DNA of 64,000 bases from Bacteroidota bacterium (lineage in GTDB: Bacteria > Bacteroidota > Bacteroidia > Flavobacteriales_D > Crocinitomicaceae), in contig SBGX01000018.1 of the NCBI GenBank assembly GCA_006226425.1, positions 62,001 through 126,000 on the forward strand, given 5' to 3'. The notes beneath the pieces were generated by a model, which saw only the letters and a program-made list of their open reading frames with translations, was not told the origin of the DNA and searched no databases. The position numbers were made by a program, and so were the translations under genes. Shown here piece after piece: positions 9,248 to 18,010 of this stretch. Position 1 is the first letter of the stretch, and each line of letters starts with the position of its first letter.

Positions 9248-10996
9248 TCACTGCTCCCAAAAGAGCCATTCGGCATCCTCCCGAAGCACACGCTCCAACT
9301 TTTCCCCCTGGCTCTTCGCCTTCTTTTTTTCTGCTTCCATCCACTGCTCATCCTTTCGAATTCGCTCCATCAATTTTTGAATCATTACCTCTTTGGATTC
9401 CCCACCATGCTCCAAACGAAAAATCCGGATAGTATCTATTGGCTTTTTTGATAGTACCCAGGGAGGACGATCACTGTACGAATTGTACATACTGGCATAA
9501 TCCTTCCCTGAAAACCAGGTAGTCCATGAAGCCTCATGCCAACACTGGGCTTTCAGTTCCAATTCCAGAGTATCGTTCAGGCGTTGTTGTGCCACATCAT
9601 CTGGATGAATCAGGTAATCTCCACGGACCAGGATCGATTCGTTCAATGCGTATGTTTTCATCCCCTCCTTTCGGCTATACCATTGCCAGCCCCAATGTCC
9701 TGCCGAAAAAACTCTTTGTTCTGTCTGCATCGGATACATTTCCCGCGCCATTTGACGATAATAATCCGCATAAAACCAATCTGAAATTCCAAGCCACGTC
9801 CCCAATACCAAGGTGATCCCCACACTCAAATTTCTGATTCCAGAATTTAATCGATCTAACAGGTGATGTGATATCAACAGGATGAAAGGGAGCAATAAGA
9901 GGATGTGCCTCGTAGCTTGAAAAGGAGCATACAAAATCAGAAATGAACTCAAGGCTGCGAGGGGTAATAACAAGGCCATTTCTCCGGTCCGAAGGAAGAG
10001 TAGCCGCTTTTCTCTGAGTTTAAGTGTGACTATTCCTATCAGCAGCAGGCAAATGATTCCACCGGCCAAGGCATAGCAGCCAATCAATATCGGTGTTGTT
10101 ACCCGCTCATCGATCCAATCCATTCCAAAGGCAAAAACCAATAAGACGAACAGGCCGCTTAACACATAGCTGACCCAACGAAGCCATCGCCACCCAAAGA
10201 ATCCATTTAACATGGCTGGTAAAAAACTGGAAATTGCCCCCAATGCGATGATAAAACTTAATGGGGCATCCCAGTTGAAGTTGCTGCGGGAGCGACCGAA
10301 AAGATGGATTGCACCAAATTCAATCCAATTCCACCAGGACCAAAGTAACAATAGAACAATTGGTATGAGTGCTCCGATTAGGACTTTTGGTTTTCGCCAC
10401 CACCAGGCCAACAAGAAAAAACAGGGGATCAGGGGGATCAGGGTATACTTGGTGAGCACTCCGGCTCCCAACAAGAGCCCGGACCAAAGCAAATTCTTTC
10501 CCTGATCAGTCTTCCGATAGCGAATCAGAAAATAGATGCACCCCAGCATCATGGCCAGGAGCGGAATATCCACCATTAAGTTCTGGTTGACTATAAACGC
10601 CGGACAAAATGCTAACAGGACAAGTAAAAAACGTTTTCTTCGGACTTCTAACTCGGTCATTAAGTACCAGAAAAAATGAAGCCCCATCCACACAAAACCT
10701 AAAGTGACCAAATGCAATACCTGCTCATCTTCACCGAACAATCTTGAAACCAATGCAAGCAAATAAAAGTAAAGAGGCGGCTGATTGTGATGATACATTG
10801 GTGTTGGCGTATCTCCCCAATTGATTTCAGCACTCATCGATTTGGCGGGATTGGACCTTAGATGCGCCGCTGCTTCCAAATGGAAGGTATCATCAATGTG
10901 ATAGGCTTTGTTCCAGTTAAACAAGCTGACCAAAACAACCACCAACAGGACAAACTGCCAGTCCCGAAACTTTTCAATTCCTAATTTCTCTAACAC
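9248..10996 (-). CDS. Membrane glycosyltransferase, GT39/ArnT-like (PMT_2)
   Basis: A 582-residue polytopic membrane protein with about eleven hydrophobic helices in the first 400 residues and a soluble C-terminal part ending in a charged coiled helix. The N-terminal loop after the first helix reads YHIDDTFHLEAA, containing the acidic pair used by polyprenol-phosphate-dependent glycosyltransferases (ArnT, PMT), and later YHHNQPPLYFYLLAL, typical of the PMT_2 family. It should transfer a sugar from a polyprenyl phosphate on the periplasmic face; acceptor unknown. It starts with GTG and overlaps the stop region of the upstream lipoprotein gene by seven bases, so the two are probably translationally coupled. 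Confidence 0.82.
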   Translation of the reverse strand: MLEKLGIEKFRDWQFVLLVVVLVSLFNWNKAYHIDDTFHLEAAAHLRSNPAKSMSAEINWGDTPTPMYHHNQPPLYFYLLALVSRLFGEDEQVLHLVTLGFVWMGLHFFWYLMTELEVRRKRFLLVLLAFCPAFIVNQNLMVDIPLLAMMLGCIYFLIRYRKTDQGKNLLWSGLLLGAGVLTKYTLIPLIPCFFLLAWWWRKPKVLIGALIPIVLLLLWSWWNWIEFGAIHLFGRSRSNFNWDAPLSFIIALGAISSFLPAMLNGFFGWRWLRWVSYVLSGLFVLLVFAFGMDWIDERVTTPILIGCYALAGGIICLLLIGIVTLKLREKRLLFLRTGEMALLLPLAALSSFLILYAPFQATRHILLLLPFILLISHHLLDRLNSGIRNLSVGITLVLGTWLGISDWFYADYYRQMAREMYPMQTEQRVFSAGHWGWQWYSRKEGMKTYALNESILVRGDYLIHPDDVAQQRLNDTLELELKAQCWHEASWTTWFSGKDYASMYNSYSDRPPWVLSKKPIDTIRIFRLEHGGESKEVMIQKLMERIRKDEQWMEAEKKKAKSQGEKLERVLREDAEWLFWEQ

Positions 10997-11610
10997 GTTT
11001 GATGAAAATATGCATACGCCTTGCCGTTCCAGTATAGCTGTCCACCACCAATTTCCGAGGTTTCAATCTGTATTGAGGGATGTTCCAGAATCAAAGGTCC
11101 TCCCTCTTCTTCCAGACCGGCTTCATTTTCCCGATCACGATTTACTTTCCAGATATCTGCATAAGCCAAATCTTCTGCCACGCCGTATTGACTTTTCACG
11201 CCTGCTCCGAGAATATGGATTTTCTTTGTCTCACTGTGGTATACTGCGATCCCCCGTTTTCCACTTACTGGATCTTTAATCGGTAGCGCTATATCCAATT
11301 CGCCCCCTCCGTTGAAATCTGCTTCCAGATACAGGGGATTCATGCGCTGATCAAAGACATACTTTCCGGAAATTTTTCCCGACTTGATCAATCCGGAAGA
11401 CATAAACTGATCCGGAAGACGCTCCATGACCTGATACTCACTCAACTCACCTTTTCCTTTTGAATCTTCATCATTGGCCGCCAATTTTTCAACGTACACC
11501 GTATCATGTACCACCTGAATCTCTTTCTCCGGAATTGATTGATCTTTTTCCCCAGGACCCTGGCAGGCCATCAAAATGACAACTAAGGCCAATTGCGTTA
11601 TGCCTTTCAT
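10990..11610 (-). CDS. Hypothetical lipoprotein
   Basis: A 206-residue exported protein; signal peptide MKGITQLALVVILMAC with lipobox LMAC, followed by an acidic linker. A DFNGGGELDIALPI segment resembles a calcium-binding FG-GAP/VCBS-type repeat, and the rest looks beta-rich. No family recognised. It overlaps the glycosyltransferase gene downstream by seven bases and follows the metalloprotease-like gene after nine bases, so the three genes form one transcription unit with the lipoprotein gene at 12817-13863 probably at its head. Confidence 0.75.
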   Translation of the reverse strand: MKGITQLALVVILMACQGPGEKDQSIPEKEIQVVHDTVYVEKLAANDEDSKGKGELSEYQVMERLPDQFMSSGLIKSGKISGKYVFDQRMNPLYLEADFNGGGELDIALPIKDPVSGKRGIAVYHSETKKIHILGAGVKSQYGVAEDLAYADIWKVNRDRENEAGLEEEGGPLILEHPSIQIETSEIGGGQLYWNGKAYAYFHQTC

Positions 11611-11619
11611 TTTTCTTCT

Positions 11620-12765
11620 TTAGTTTGACCGATAGCGGCCGTTAAACGCTCGTTTCAAGTTCGATAAGCTTCTATTTCTCGCTTCGGTCCATGCCTCTCT
11701 GGGAATCCCCAGTCCTGCGGCACAGGCATTGCACCATTGTCCGGAAGGTCCCTGATCCATCGTACATTCCTGTACTTGTTCCAGGGTTGTTGGAGGCATG
11801 TGTTGACCAGGTATCACCACTTCCAGATTACAATTCTCCGCTCCGCAGTGGTGCTGGTTGGTTCCCAACAAATAATGTCCGATCTCATGAATCAGCGTCA
11901 CATCCAAAACGCATTTGATCGTGTGATAGTTGGCATCACTTCTACTTTCATCTATTCTGGTCGGTCCCTGAGACTCATTCCTTTGTCCACCTCTATTCGT
12001 GTATACAACAATGTCTGCCTCTTCCTTTTCAAGACCCTTTACCACCTGAAAATGATAGCCCGGATAGGCGGCTTCCAGTAAGTCCTCCAATTTCATCATG
12101 TGCTCGACTTCTTGTAAGGTCTCCCAGGTCTCAGGATTTGTTTGATCTCGCTCAAAATTCAACTCCCAATCCCGGTTTCTCGTCAATGGGCGGTCCAAAT
12201 GATAATTGTAACTAATCACGATACGTTTATTTTCAATCATCTGACGCTGCAAGCTATTTTGATAGTACCCGGCGTAGGGATCATTTCCCTTCATCCAGTC
12301 TGCCCACCCTGGAAAATCGGGATCATTGTCCAGGCCATTTTCCTCGGCGTAGCGATCTATGTATTCTTCGTACCGTTGTCTTATCCGATCATTGAGAAGT
12401 AATAATTCGGGACCCTGTAATTCGATCTCTTCTTCTCCATTTGGGATCATCACGCGAAGAATTCCATTCTGTCGATGGTTTACGAGAACCGAACTAAACA
12501 CGATTCTCCTGGGCTCCCAACGCTGCACCTCGATCGGATGACCATCAATGGTCACTCTTCCCATCACCTGACCGAAACCTGTACCCCTTATAATAATTGG
12601 TCCGTAGCGATCAAACTCAGATTGATGTGTAATATCCAGATGTTGCCCAACTCCCTGTACCGTGATCATTTGATACCTGGGTCCATCATCGCAAGCAGTC
12701 AATCCCAGCGCAGCGAGAATGACTACTCCCAGCGTTCTGTTCATTCGTTTCCACGTTTTTTTCAT
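11620..12765 (-). CDS. Lipoprotein with zinc metalloprotease motif
   Basis: A 381-residue lipoprotein (signal peptide ending LGLTAC, Cys then DDG). Residues about 30-120 look like an IPT/TIG-type beta domain: ITHQSEFDRYGPIIIRGTGF and GRVTIDGHPIEV. The C-terminal half has VTLIHEIGHYLLGTNQHH, an HExxH zinc site in a metzincin-like setting with a downstream His, plus a cluster of cysteines that could form disulfides (CGAENC, CTMDQGPSGQWCNAC). It is probably a surface or periplasmic protease; the glycine is one residue out of the strict HExxHxxGxxH spacing. The ATG at 12765 was chosen because the signal peptide begins there. It is second in a four-gene lipoprotein/glycosyltransferase group. Confidence 0.78.
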   Translation of the reverse strand: MKKTWKRMNRTLGVVILAALGLTACDDGPRYQMITVQGVGQHLDITHQSEFDRYGPIIIRGTGFGQVMGRVTIDGHPIEVQRWEPRRIVFSSVLVNHRQNGILRVMIPNGEEEIELQGPELLLLNDRIRQRYEEYIDRYAEENGLDNDPDFPGWADWMKGNDPYAGYYQNSLQRQMIENKRIVISYNYHLDRPLTRNRDWELNFERDQTNPETWETLQEVEHMMKLEDLLEAAYPGYHFQVVKGLEKEEADIVVYTNRGGQRNESQGPTRIDESRSDANYHTIKCVLDVTLIHEIGHYLLGTNQHHCGAENCNLEVVIPGQHMPPTTLEQVQECTMDQGPSGQWCNACAAGLGIPREAWTEARNRSLSNLKRAFNGRYRSN

Positions 12766-12816
12766 ACTATCAAATTTAAGCAATTGAAACGAACAAAAAA
12801 GTCACTAAGCAGGAAG

Positions 12817-13863
12817 TTAGAGTTTGACCAGTTTGCGCCCATTCCATTCGTAAAAACTGACTTTCTTATTAAAAATTTTGATCAGGGGGCTTCCTTCTTT
12901 ATCGTATCGTTGCTGGTAATCCTTGCCAAAAATCTGTTGACCGCTCTCATCCACCCGCACGGCAATTTTAGCCGCCCGGGACTGGAGGGAATCCGGTAGT
13001 TGAAAATGATTCAGCTCTCCTGTTTGCCAGTTGAAAACCCCATCCGGATTCGCGTCTGAAAAATGTCTGATTTTTCCATTCTCAAAGCGTATCGGCAAGT
13101 AGAGGGTTGACACCGTGTATTCGCCCATCTCACCAGTCGCCATGGAGTTACCAACAAAGTGCATTTTTCCGTGGGAATAACGGTAGAATTCTCTAATCTC
13201 CGTTCCCGGACAGCTGGCTCTAAAATGTGTGATACACAACATGTTTTCTGCACTTTTCAAAGCGGTCTGAACCATATTTGCACGGTAGTAAGAAGATTTC
13301 ATTTCTATTTCCGTTACTCCCAGTACCTTTTTGGGATTTTTCTGGTCGTAAATCATGATGGAAATTTTCCGATCATCATAGGGCTTGAACTTACTTTGAC
13401 GAATCAAATAATTCCTTTTGCCTCGGTAGTCGCTCACATCAAATTCGCTGATCGCAGTTCCTCGCACAAAGCCAATTTTGCCCTTTCCAAATTCAACCTG
13501 AACCCAATCATCGTAGCCATAAAAATGTCCGCTCAACAATTGCAGTGGGTGCTTAAACTTCAAGGTATCCAAAACCCGGGAAGAGTTGTCACGCTTTTCG
13601 AAGACCAGGGCCTTTTGATCCATGACACAAGCATAACGATCCTCGTAGGCTTTGGGAGGACGGTCCGGAGAATAAAAGTGGTTCTTTTCAAAATCTTTCT
13701 GACTTCTCAAAATCACGGTGTCAATCTGATAGACGATAGAATCTCTGTACTCAATTTGCTGCCCTTTCTTTTCATTGATTTGCCCATTCTTTGCATCACT
13801 TCCAGAACATGCCGTCCCAAGAATGGTGATCACTACGATTAAGACTATCCAAGTTGTTTTCAT
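12817..13863 (-). CDS. Lipoprotein with SH3-like segment
   Basis: A 348-residue lipoprotein. The signal peptide MKTTWIVLIVVITILGTAC has a clear lipobox (LGTAC). Residues about 75-140 (VFEKRDNSSRVLDTL through GKIGFVRG) resemble a bacterial SH3 domain, a module that often binds cell wall or peptides; the remainder is beta-rich with no recognised family. The ATG at 13863 starts exactly at the signal peptide. It is the first gene of the minus-strand group continuing to 9248 and is divergent from the LTA-synthase-like gene, the 151-base gap between them holding the latter's promoter. Confidence 0.72.
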   Translation of the reverse strand: MKTTWIVLIVVITILGTACSGSDAKNGQINEKKGQQIEYRDSIVYQIDTVILRSQKDFEKNHFYSPDRPPKAYEDRYACVMDQKALVFEKRDNSSRVLDTLKFKHPLQLLSGHFYGYDDWVQVEFGKGKIGFVRGTAISEFDVSDYRGKRNYLIRQSKFKPYDDRKISIMIYDQKNPKKVLGVTEIEMKSSYYRANMVQTALKSAENMLCITHFRASCPGTEIREFYRYSHGKMHFVGNSMATGEMGEYTVSTLYLPIRFENGKIRHFSDANPDGVFNWQTGELNHFQLPDSLQSRAAKIAVRVDESGQQIFGKDYQQRYDKEGSPLIKIFNKKVSFYEWNGRKLVKL

Positions 13864-13964
13864 GCCTTTTTTTCTGCAATTTCCACAGAATCCGGACAGT
13901 AGTACCACTCATTCTATTATTTGTTGCTGTCAGTTTATTATTCGTTCGCTCATTCAATTTTAAG

Positions 13965-13996
13965 TTCGGAAATGGTAAATTAAAATTCTATTTTTG
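13965..13996 (+). promoter_or_regulatory. Promoter of the LTA-synthase-like gene
   Basis: TTCG (13965-13968) followed after 20 bases by a perfect -7 element TATTTTTG (13989-13996). Start of transcription near 14002 leaves the ATG at 14015 as the first usable start and excludes the TTG at 13994. Confidence 0.55.
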
Positions 13997-14014
13997 GGGT
14001 TCTCCGGTCAGTTC

Positions 14015-16057
14015 ATGAAAAAGACAATTGCTTTCCTTCACGAGTACACGAAGCTTTTTTCAGCCGTCATTTTCCTGCTGATCATTTTCAGGATCATTGA
14101 GTATCTCTTTCTGGTTCCGGATGAAATCCATTTCTACGAGGGAAAGTTTCGCGGTTTCACTTACAGCGTTGAATTTGATCTGATCTTTGTTTCTCTCTGC
14201 TATCTGATTTCGCTCCTTCCGGCTTATCTATGTTATTTGTTATCAAGAAAAGTTTTCCGCTTTTTCTTCTACCTCTTTTTCATTCTTTTCGTCCTGGTAC
14301 TTCTGATCCTGAACCACTTTTTCCACACGAATTACCTGTTGCTGGATAAAACCGTCTTTTTCTTTTCGTTCAGGGAATTACTGTATATCACCGGAAACGA
14401 ATCGGGTGGGGTCGCACAGAACTTTGCTGCACTCTATATCGGAACCATTCTCCCTGCCCTGGCACTTCTTATTTTCATTCCGCGAATTTCAGATGGCTCC
14501 CGCTTTTACCGGTATTTCTCCTGGGCGCTGATCCTGTGCTGCTCCCTGCTCTTTCTTAGCCGCAAAAAACTGGCTCCCAATCAAAAAGAAGAAACCAACC
14601 TCATCGAGACCCAATTATATAGCTCCAAAGCCAGTCACTTTTTTGTCAGCATTTCCGATCACCTCTGGAGTTCAGGTAATCAGACGAGTGAAGAAGAATT
14701 GCAACGAAACGTTCAGTTTTTTAGGGACCATCTGGGACTGCAAACTGGCGTTGCTTCCAGTTCTGTTCCTTTCGAATACCCGGTTTCCGAACTGCATACG
14801 AATCCCTGGAGCGAGTACCTGGAAGTCAATGATTCCACCAACTTTGTCGTCATTTTTTCAGAAAGTCTCTCTTCTTCGTTTATCGGAAAGGATGCCCACT
14901 TCGGAAACATGATGCCTTTCCTTGATTCCCTGGCTTCACAAAGTTTATACTGGCCAAATATGCTTAGTATTACGGATCGAACTCATGGGATTTTCTCTGC
15001 TGCACTGGCCGGTCTCCCAATTGGTTTCGAACGCGGCATCCTGAATTACCGGGAATCTAAATTTCCGGAGCATGTATCCATCCCCAAAATTCTTCACAAA
15101 AAAGGATATGTCAACAGCTTTTTCTACGGTGGCTGGTCTTCTTATGATGGCTATCGCCCCTTTGTGGATTACAATTATTTCACCAACTGCATCGACGATA
15201 AATACATCAAGCAAAAGTATGGAAGTGACCCGAAAATTTTGGATCAAAGTGAGCATTCCTGGGGTTATTTTGATCAGGAACTGAGCCGGTTTTATTTCAA
15301 ATTCCTGGACGAGCAGGCCTCAAAAAAACAAAAACAGGCACAATTCAATTTGATCCTGACCTTGTCTCTTCACTCGCCCTTTTTACTGCCGGATCAAGAG
15401 AAGTATATCCAACAAACACGTCAAAACAACCCCCAACTTTCCAAAGACTTTTTAAACAACTTTGAGAAACCTCTCTCCTGCATCACTTACACGGATGAAT
15501 TTTATCGGAAATTTTTTCAGGAATATCAGCGAAGACCAGAATATCAAAATACCGTTTTCCTCATTTTGGGTGATCACAATCTTCATACAGTTGGCTACAA
15601 AAATGTACTGGACCGCTATCATGTCCCATTCCTGATTTATTCTCCCAAACTGAAAAAAAGTAAGCAATTCAACGAAATCATTTCGCATTGGGATGTACCA
15701 GCCACCCTCTTTGATTTAATGAAACTCAAACAGTTTCCTCAATCACCTGGAACCGTTCATTGGCTGGGGAAAGGTGTCCAAATGAAATCCCAAACCCGTT
15801 CCGTAGAGCCTATTTTTCTGGGCATTTATACGGGTGAACACACCGGTGTGCTTCAGGGAGATCACCTATTGCTCTTCGACAAACTTTATAAGGTAGAGAA
15901 AGGGCTTCAAATTCGGCCGATCCAGAACGATCCGTTGAAGGATTCGCTTAGTCGATTACTTCAGTCCTATCAATTATTGAATCGCTACACCATCGAAAAT
16001 GATTTGATCACCAGTCCGATCAACAAGGAAAATTATCAAAACGCCAATGGTTTGTAG
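14015..16057 (+). CDS. LTA-synthase-like sulfatase-family phosphoglycerol transferase
   Basis: A 680-residue inner-membrane enzyme with about five N-terminal transmembrane helices and a large periplasmic sulfatase-fold domain. Seen: VVIFSESLSSSFIG (metal-binding Glu), SITDRTHGIFSAALAGLPI with the probable Thr nucleophile, a central FYGGWSSYDGY, and FLILGDHNLH near the end with Asp and His metal ligands. Members transfer phosphoglycerol or phosphoethanolamine from lipids to glycans. Gram-negative bacteria use such enzymes for glycan or lipid modification, not true lipoteichoic acid. The 3' end faces the convergent GDPD-like gene, 12 bases away. Confidence 0.85.
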   Translation: MKKTIAFLHEYTKLFSAVIFLLIIFRIIEYLFLVPDEIHFYEGKFRGFTYSVEFDLIFVSLCYLISLLPAYLCYLLSRKVFRFFFYLFFILFVLVLLILNHFFHTNYLLLDKTVFFFSFRELLYITGNESGGVAQNFAALYIGTILPALALLIFIPRISDGSRFYRYFSWALILCCSLLFLSRKKLAPNQKEETNLIETQLYSSKASHFFVSISDHLWSSGNQTSEEELQRNVQFFRDHLGLQTGVASSSVPFEYPVSELHTNPWSEYLEVNDSTNFVVIFSESLSSSFIGKDAHFGNMMPFLDSLASQSLYWPNMLSITDRTHGIFSAALAGLPIGFERGILNYRESKFPEHVSIPKILHKKGYVNSFFYGGWSSYDGYRPFVDYNYFTNCIDDKYIKQKYGSDPKILDQSEHSWGYFDQELSRFYFKFLDEQASKKQKQAQFNLILTLSLHSPFLLPDQEKYIQQTRQNNPQLSKDFLNNFEKPLSCITYTDEFYRKFFQEYQRRPEYQNTVFLILGDHNLHTVGYKNVLDRYHVPFLIYSPKLKKSKQFNEIISHWDVPATLFDLMKLKQFPQSPGTVHWLGKGVQMKSQTRSVEPIFLGIYTGEHTGVLQGDHLLLFDKLYKVEKGLQIRPIQNDPLKDSLSRLLQSYQLLNRYTIENDLITSPINKENYQNANGL

Positions 16058-16069
16058 TGACCGAGCCAT

Positions 16070-16930
16070 TTACTGGACCAGATGAATATCACTCACCTGC
16101 ATGGAAAAGGCTTTCAAATCACGAGCTTTCTGAAGACTTAGCTGATCATGTACCGGCCACAGTTGCACCTGCAAACCTTTCCTTTTTGCTTCCTGAACCA
16201 AATCTGCTGTCAGCGAAGTTGCAGCCAAACTGAATGAGAGCCCATCATAGTTTTTCTCAAGTGCAATTTCCATTTTTTCCTGAAAGTTTTCATAGCCCAA
16301 CAAGTGGCATTTAATGAACGCATCCCCTGATTTCACCTCATCCAAAAACACCTCATAATCGGTTTCTACCAATACTTGCGTACTTAAATCGTATTTCTTG
16401 ATCAACTGACACAATTCACTGGCCATCTCCACAAAATATTCTTTCGGTGCATTTTGTCCTGGAAAACATTCTTCGCTAAAGTATCCTTTGACATCCAGCG
16501 ATAAAAATTTGTCCGAAAAGTCATTTTCCTGAAACAAATCAAAAATCTCGCTCAACCGATAAATTCGATCCGTCACAGAGTCCCTGCATTGGTTGATGCT
16601 TTCTAAAAAAACATCTTTGCTTTTGGGAATACACACTTGCTGAATTCCCGGTTCACAAAAGTGATTCAACACATCGTCATGATAGACCCAAAGACTACCA
16701 TCCAAACTCATCTGGATATCCAGTTCGCAGCCATCCAAATGCTGTAGTCCGTATCGAAGTGCCGATTTTGTATTCTCGATGTATTTTCCTTCAAATATCC
16801 CCACACCGCTTCCGCGATGACCAAAAACCAATCCCTCTGGAAATGGTTCCGGCTTATCTGACCTACAGGCCGCCAAGCCTATCAAACTGGCCAACAGGAC
16901 CGAAACAATGATTTTAGGGAATCCCATCAT
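16070..16930 (-). CDS. Glycerophosphodiester phosphodiesterase-family lipoprotein
   Basis: A 286-residue lipoprotein (lipobox LIGLAAC) with a GDPD TIM-barrel signature: VFGHRGSG with the catalytic His, YIENTKSAL, CELDIQMSLDGSLWVYHDD with the metal ligands and second His, and later LDVKGYF. Canonical enzymes cleave glycerophosphodiesters into glycerol-3-phosphate and an alcohol. Export as a lipoprotein suggests action on extracytoplasmic substrates. It is convergent with the phosphoglycerol-transferase-like gene, with which it shares substrate chemistry, but they are not co-transcribed. Confidence 0.85.
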   Translation of the reverse strand: MMGFPKIIVSVLLASLIGLAACRSDKPEPFPEGLVFGHRGSGVGIFEGKYIENTKSALRYGLQHLDGCELDIQMSLDGSLWVYHDDVLNHFCEPGIQQVCIPKSKDVFLESINQCRDSVTDRIYRLSEIFDLFQENDFSDKFLSLDVKGYFSEECFPGQNAPKEYFVEMASELCQLIKKYDLSTQVLVETDYEVFLDEVKSGDAFIKCHLLGYENFQEKMEIALEKNYDGLSFSLAATSLTADLVQEAKRKGLQVQLWPVHDQLSLQKARDLKAFSMQVSDIHLVQ

Positions 16931-16997
16931 GGATTTGCGTTCACTTTCTTCTTCTAAAAGTAGGAATAAATGTCAAATCCGACCGGAGGCACCCCCT

Positions 16998-17927
16998 TTA
17001 ATCGCTGTATGGCATGAAAAAGCCTAATGTAAGGCCCACCACGTGGGAAGTAGATCCTGGAAGCAGCCCCTCATCAAACTCCTGAGAGGCATTGGCTGGA
17101 GCCCAATCTGCCGGGGTCTTAAAGTCCTTGAAGCGTTGAAATTTGTAGTACAATTCCGCGTACAGGCCATAGCTCTCCCCCAGAAAAATGCGTGCCGAAG
17201 GATAAATTTCCAGCCCTCTTCGTCGTTCTTCTTTCGTGTAATATTCCCAACCGCTTCGGACGATCATGCGGTTTACTCGCAAACTAAGTTGAGCCATTTT
17301 CTCGTCGTCCCCGATGATTTTGTGCAATCCCAGCCCTAAATGACCGATTCCATTTTCACGCATGGTCACAAACAACTGACTGTTTGAATTTGTCCCGGTG
17401 GTATTCTTGAATGTTCCGGTTCCTATCTTGGAGTATCCTGCATAGGCGGAAACTAACCAGCCTTCCGCTCCTGCCCCAAATTCCATGGAAAAGACATTAA
17501 AATCATACCCGTATCCGTAGGCATCATTACGCGTGTTTTCGGCGACTTTCTTTAGCTTCCCTACCTCAGGAAAACTTTCTCTTTTCACCGGTTCGTCCTT
17601 GACATATTCGTATACAGCTAGAGCAACACTTGTAAAAGCCCCGGTCAGGTCAACATCAAACAGATATCCATCTCCCAATAATCCGGCCTTGATCTTCCAG
17701 TTTGAATAGGCCATCCGGTCATTCTTCAGGTCCAAACTTGTTATATCGACCGGTGGATTGCTCCCAGAGTATGTGCCATAAGCCTGACTAAACGTTTTAA
17801 TTCCGGCACCATAGCCAATCATTCCGTAATACTTTTCCTGCGCCTGAGAAAATGTCCCCAGAAAAGCAAGCAGCAAACAAGTCATCACATAACGATACGC
17901 AGCATTTTGTTTTTGTCCTTTTTCCAT
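16998..17927 (-). CDS. Hypothetical outer-membrane-like protein
   Basis: A 309-residue exported protein. A signal peptide (TCLLLAFLGTFSQAQ, cut after AQA or SQA) is followed by alternating hydrophobic/polar strands rich in Gly, Tyr and Phe, and the chain ends in a hydrophobic, aromatic-containing segment VVGLTLGFFMPYSD, as expected for an outer-membrane beta-barrel. No family recognised. A possible promoter on the minus strand is ATTG-N20-TTCCTTTG just upstream. The gene stands alone between the GDPD-like gene and the eCIS-cargo-like gene. Confidence 0.65.
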   Translation of the reverse strand: MEKGQKQNAAYRYVMTCLLLAFLGTFSQAQEKYYGMIGYGAGIKTFSQAYGTYSGSNPPVDITSLDLKNDRMAYSNWKIKAGLLGDGYLFDVDLTGAFTSVALAVYEYVKDEPVKRESFPEVGKLKKVAENTRNDAYGYGYDFNVFSMEFGAGAEGWLVSAYAGYSKIGTGTFKNTTGTNSNSQLFVTMRENGIGHLGLGLHKIIGDDEKMAQLSLRVNRMIVRSGWEYYTKEERRRGLEIYPSARIFLGESYGLYAELYYKFQRFKDFKTPADWAPANASQEFDEGLLPGSTSHVVGLTLGFFMPYSD

Positions 17928-17984
17928 AGAACAAAGGAACTAGACATACAGACAGACCACAATACCATGAATTCCGTATTTTGA

Positions 17985-18002
17985 CTACGTTGGAATACGT
18001 AG
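17985..18002. repeat. Inverted repeat CTACGT-N6-ACGTAG
   Basis: Perfect six-base arms around a six-base centre between two minus-strand genes. No T-run follows on either strand, so a rho-independent terminator is unlikely; an operator for the gene at 16998-17927 is possible. Confidence 0.5.
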
Positions 18003-18010
18003 ACCTAGTA

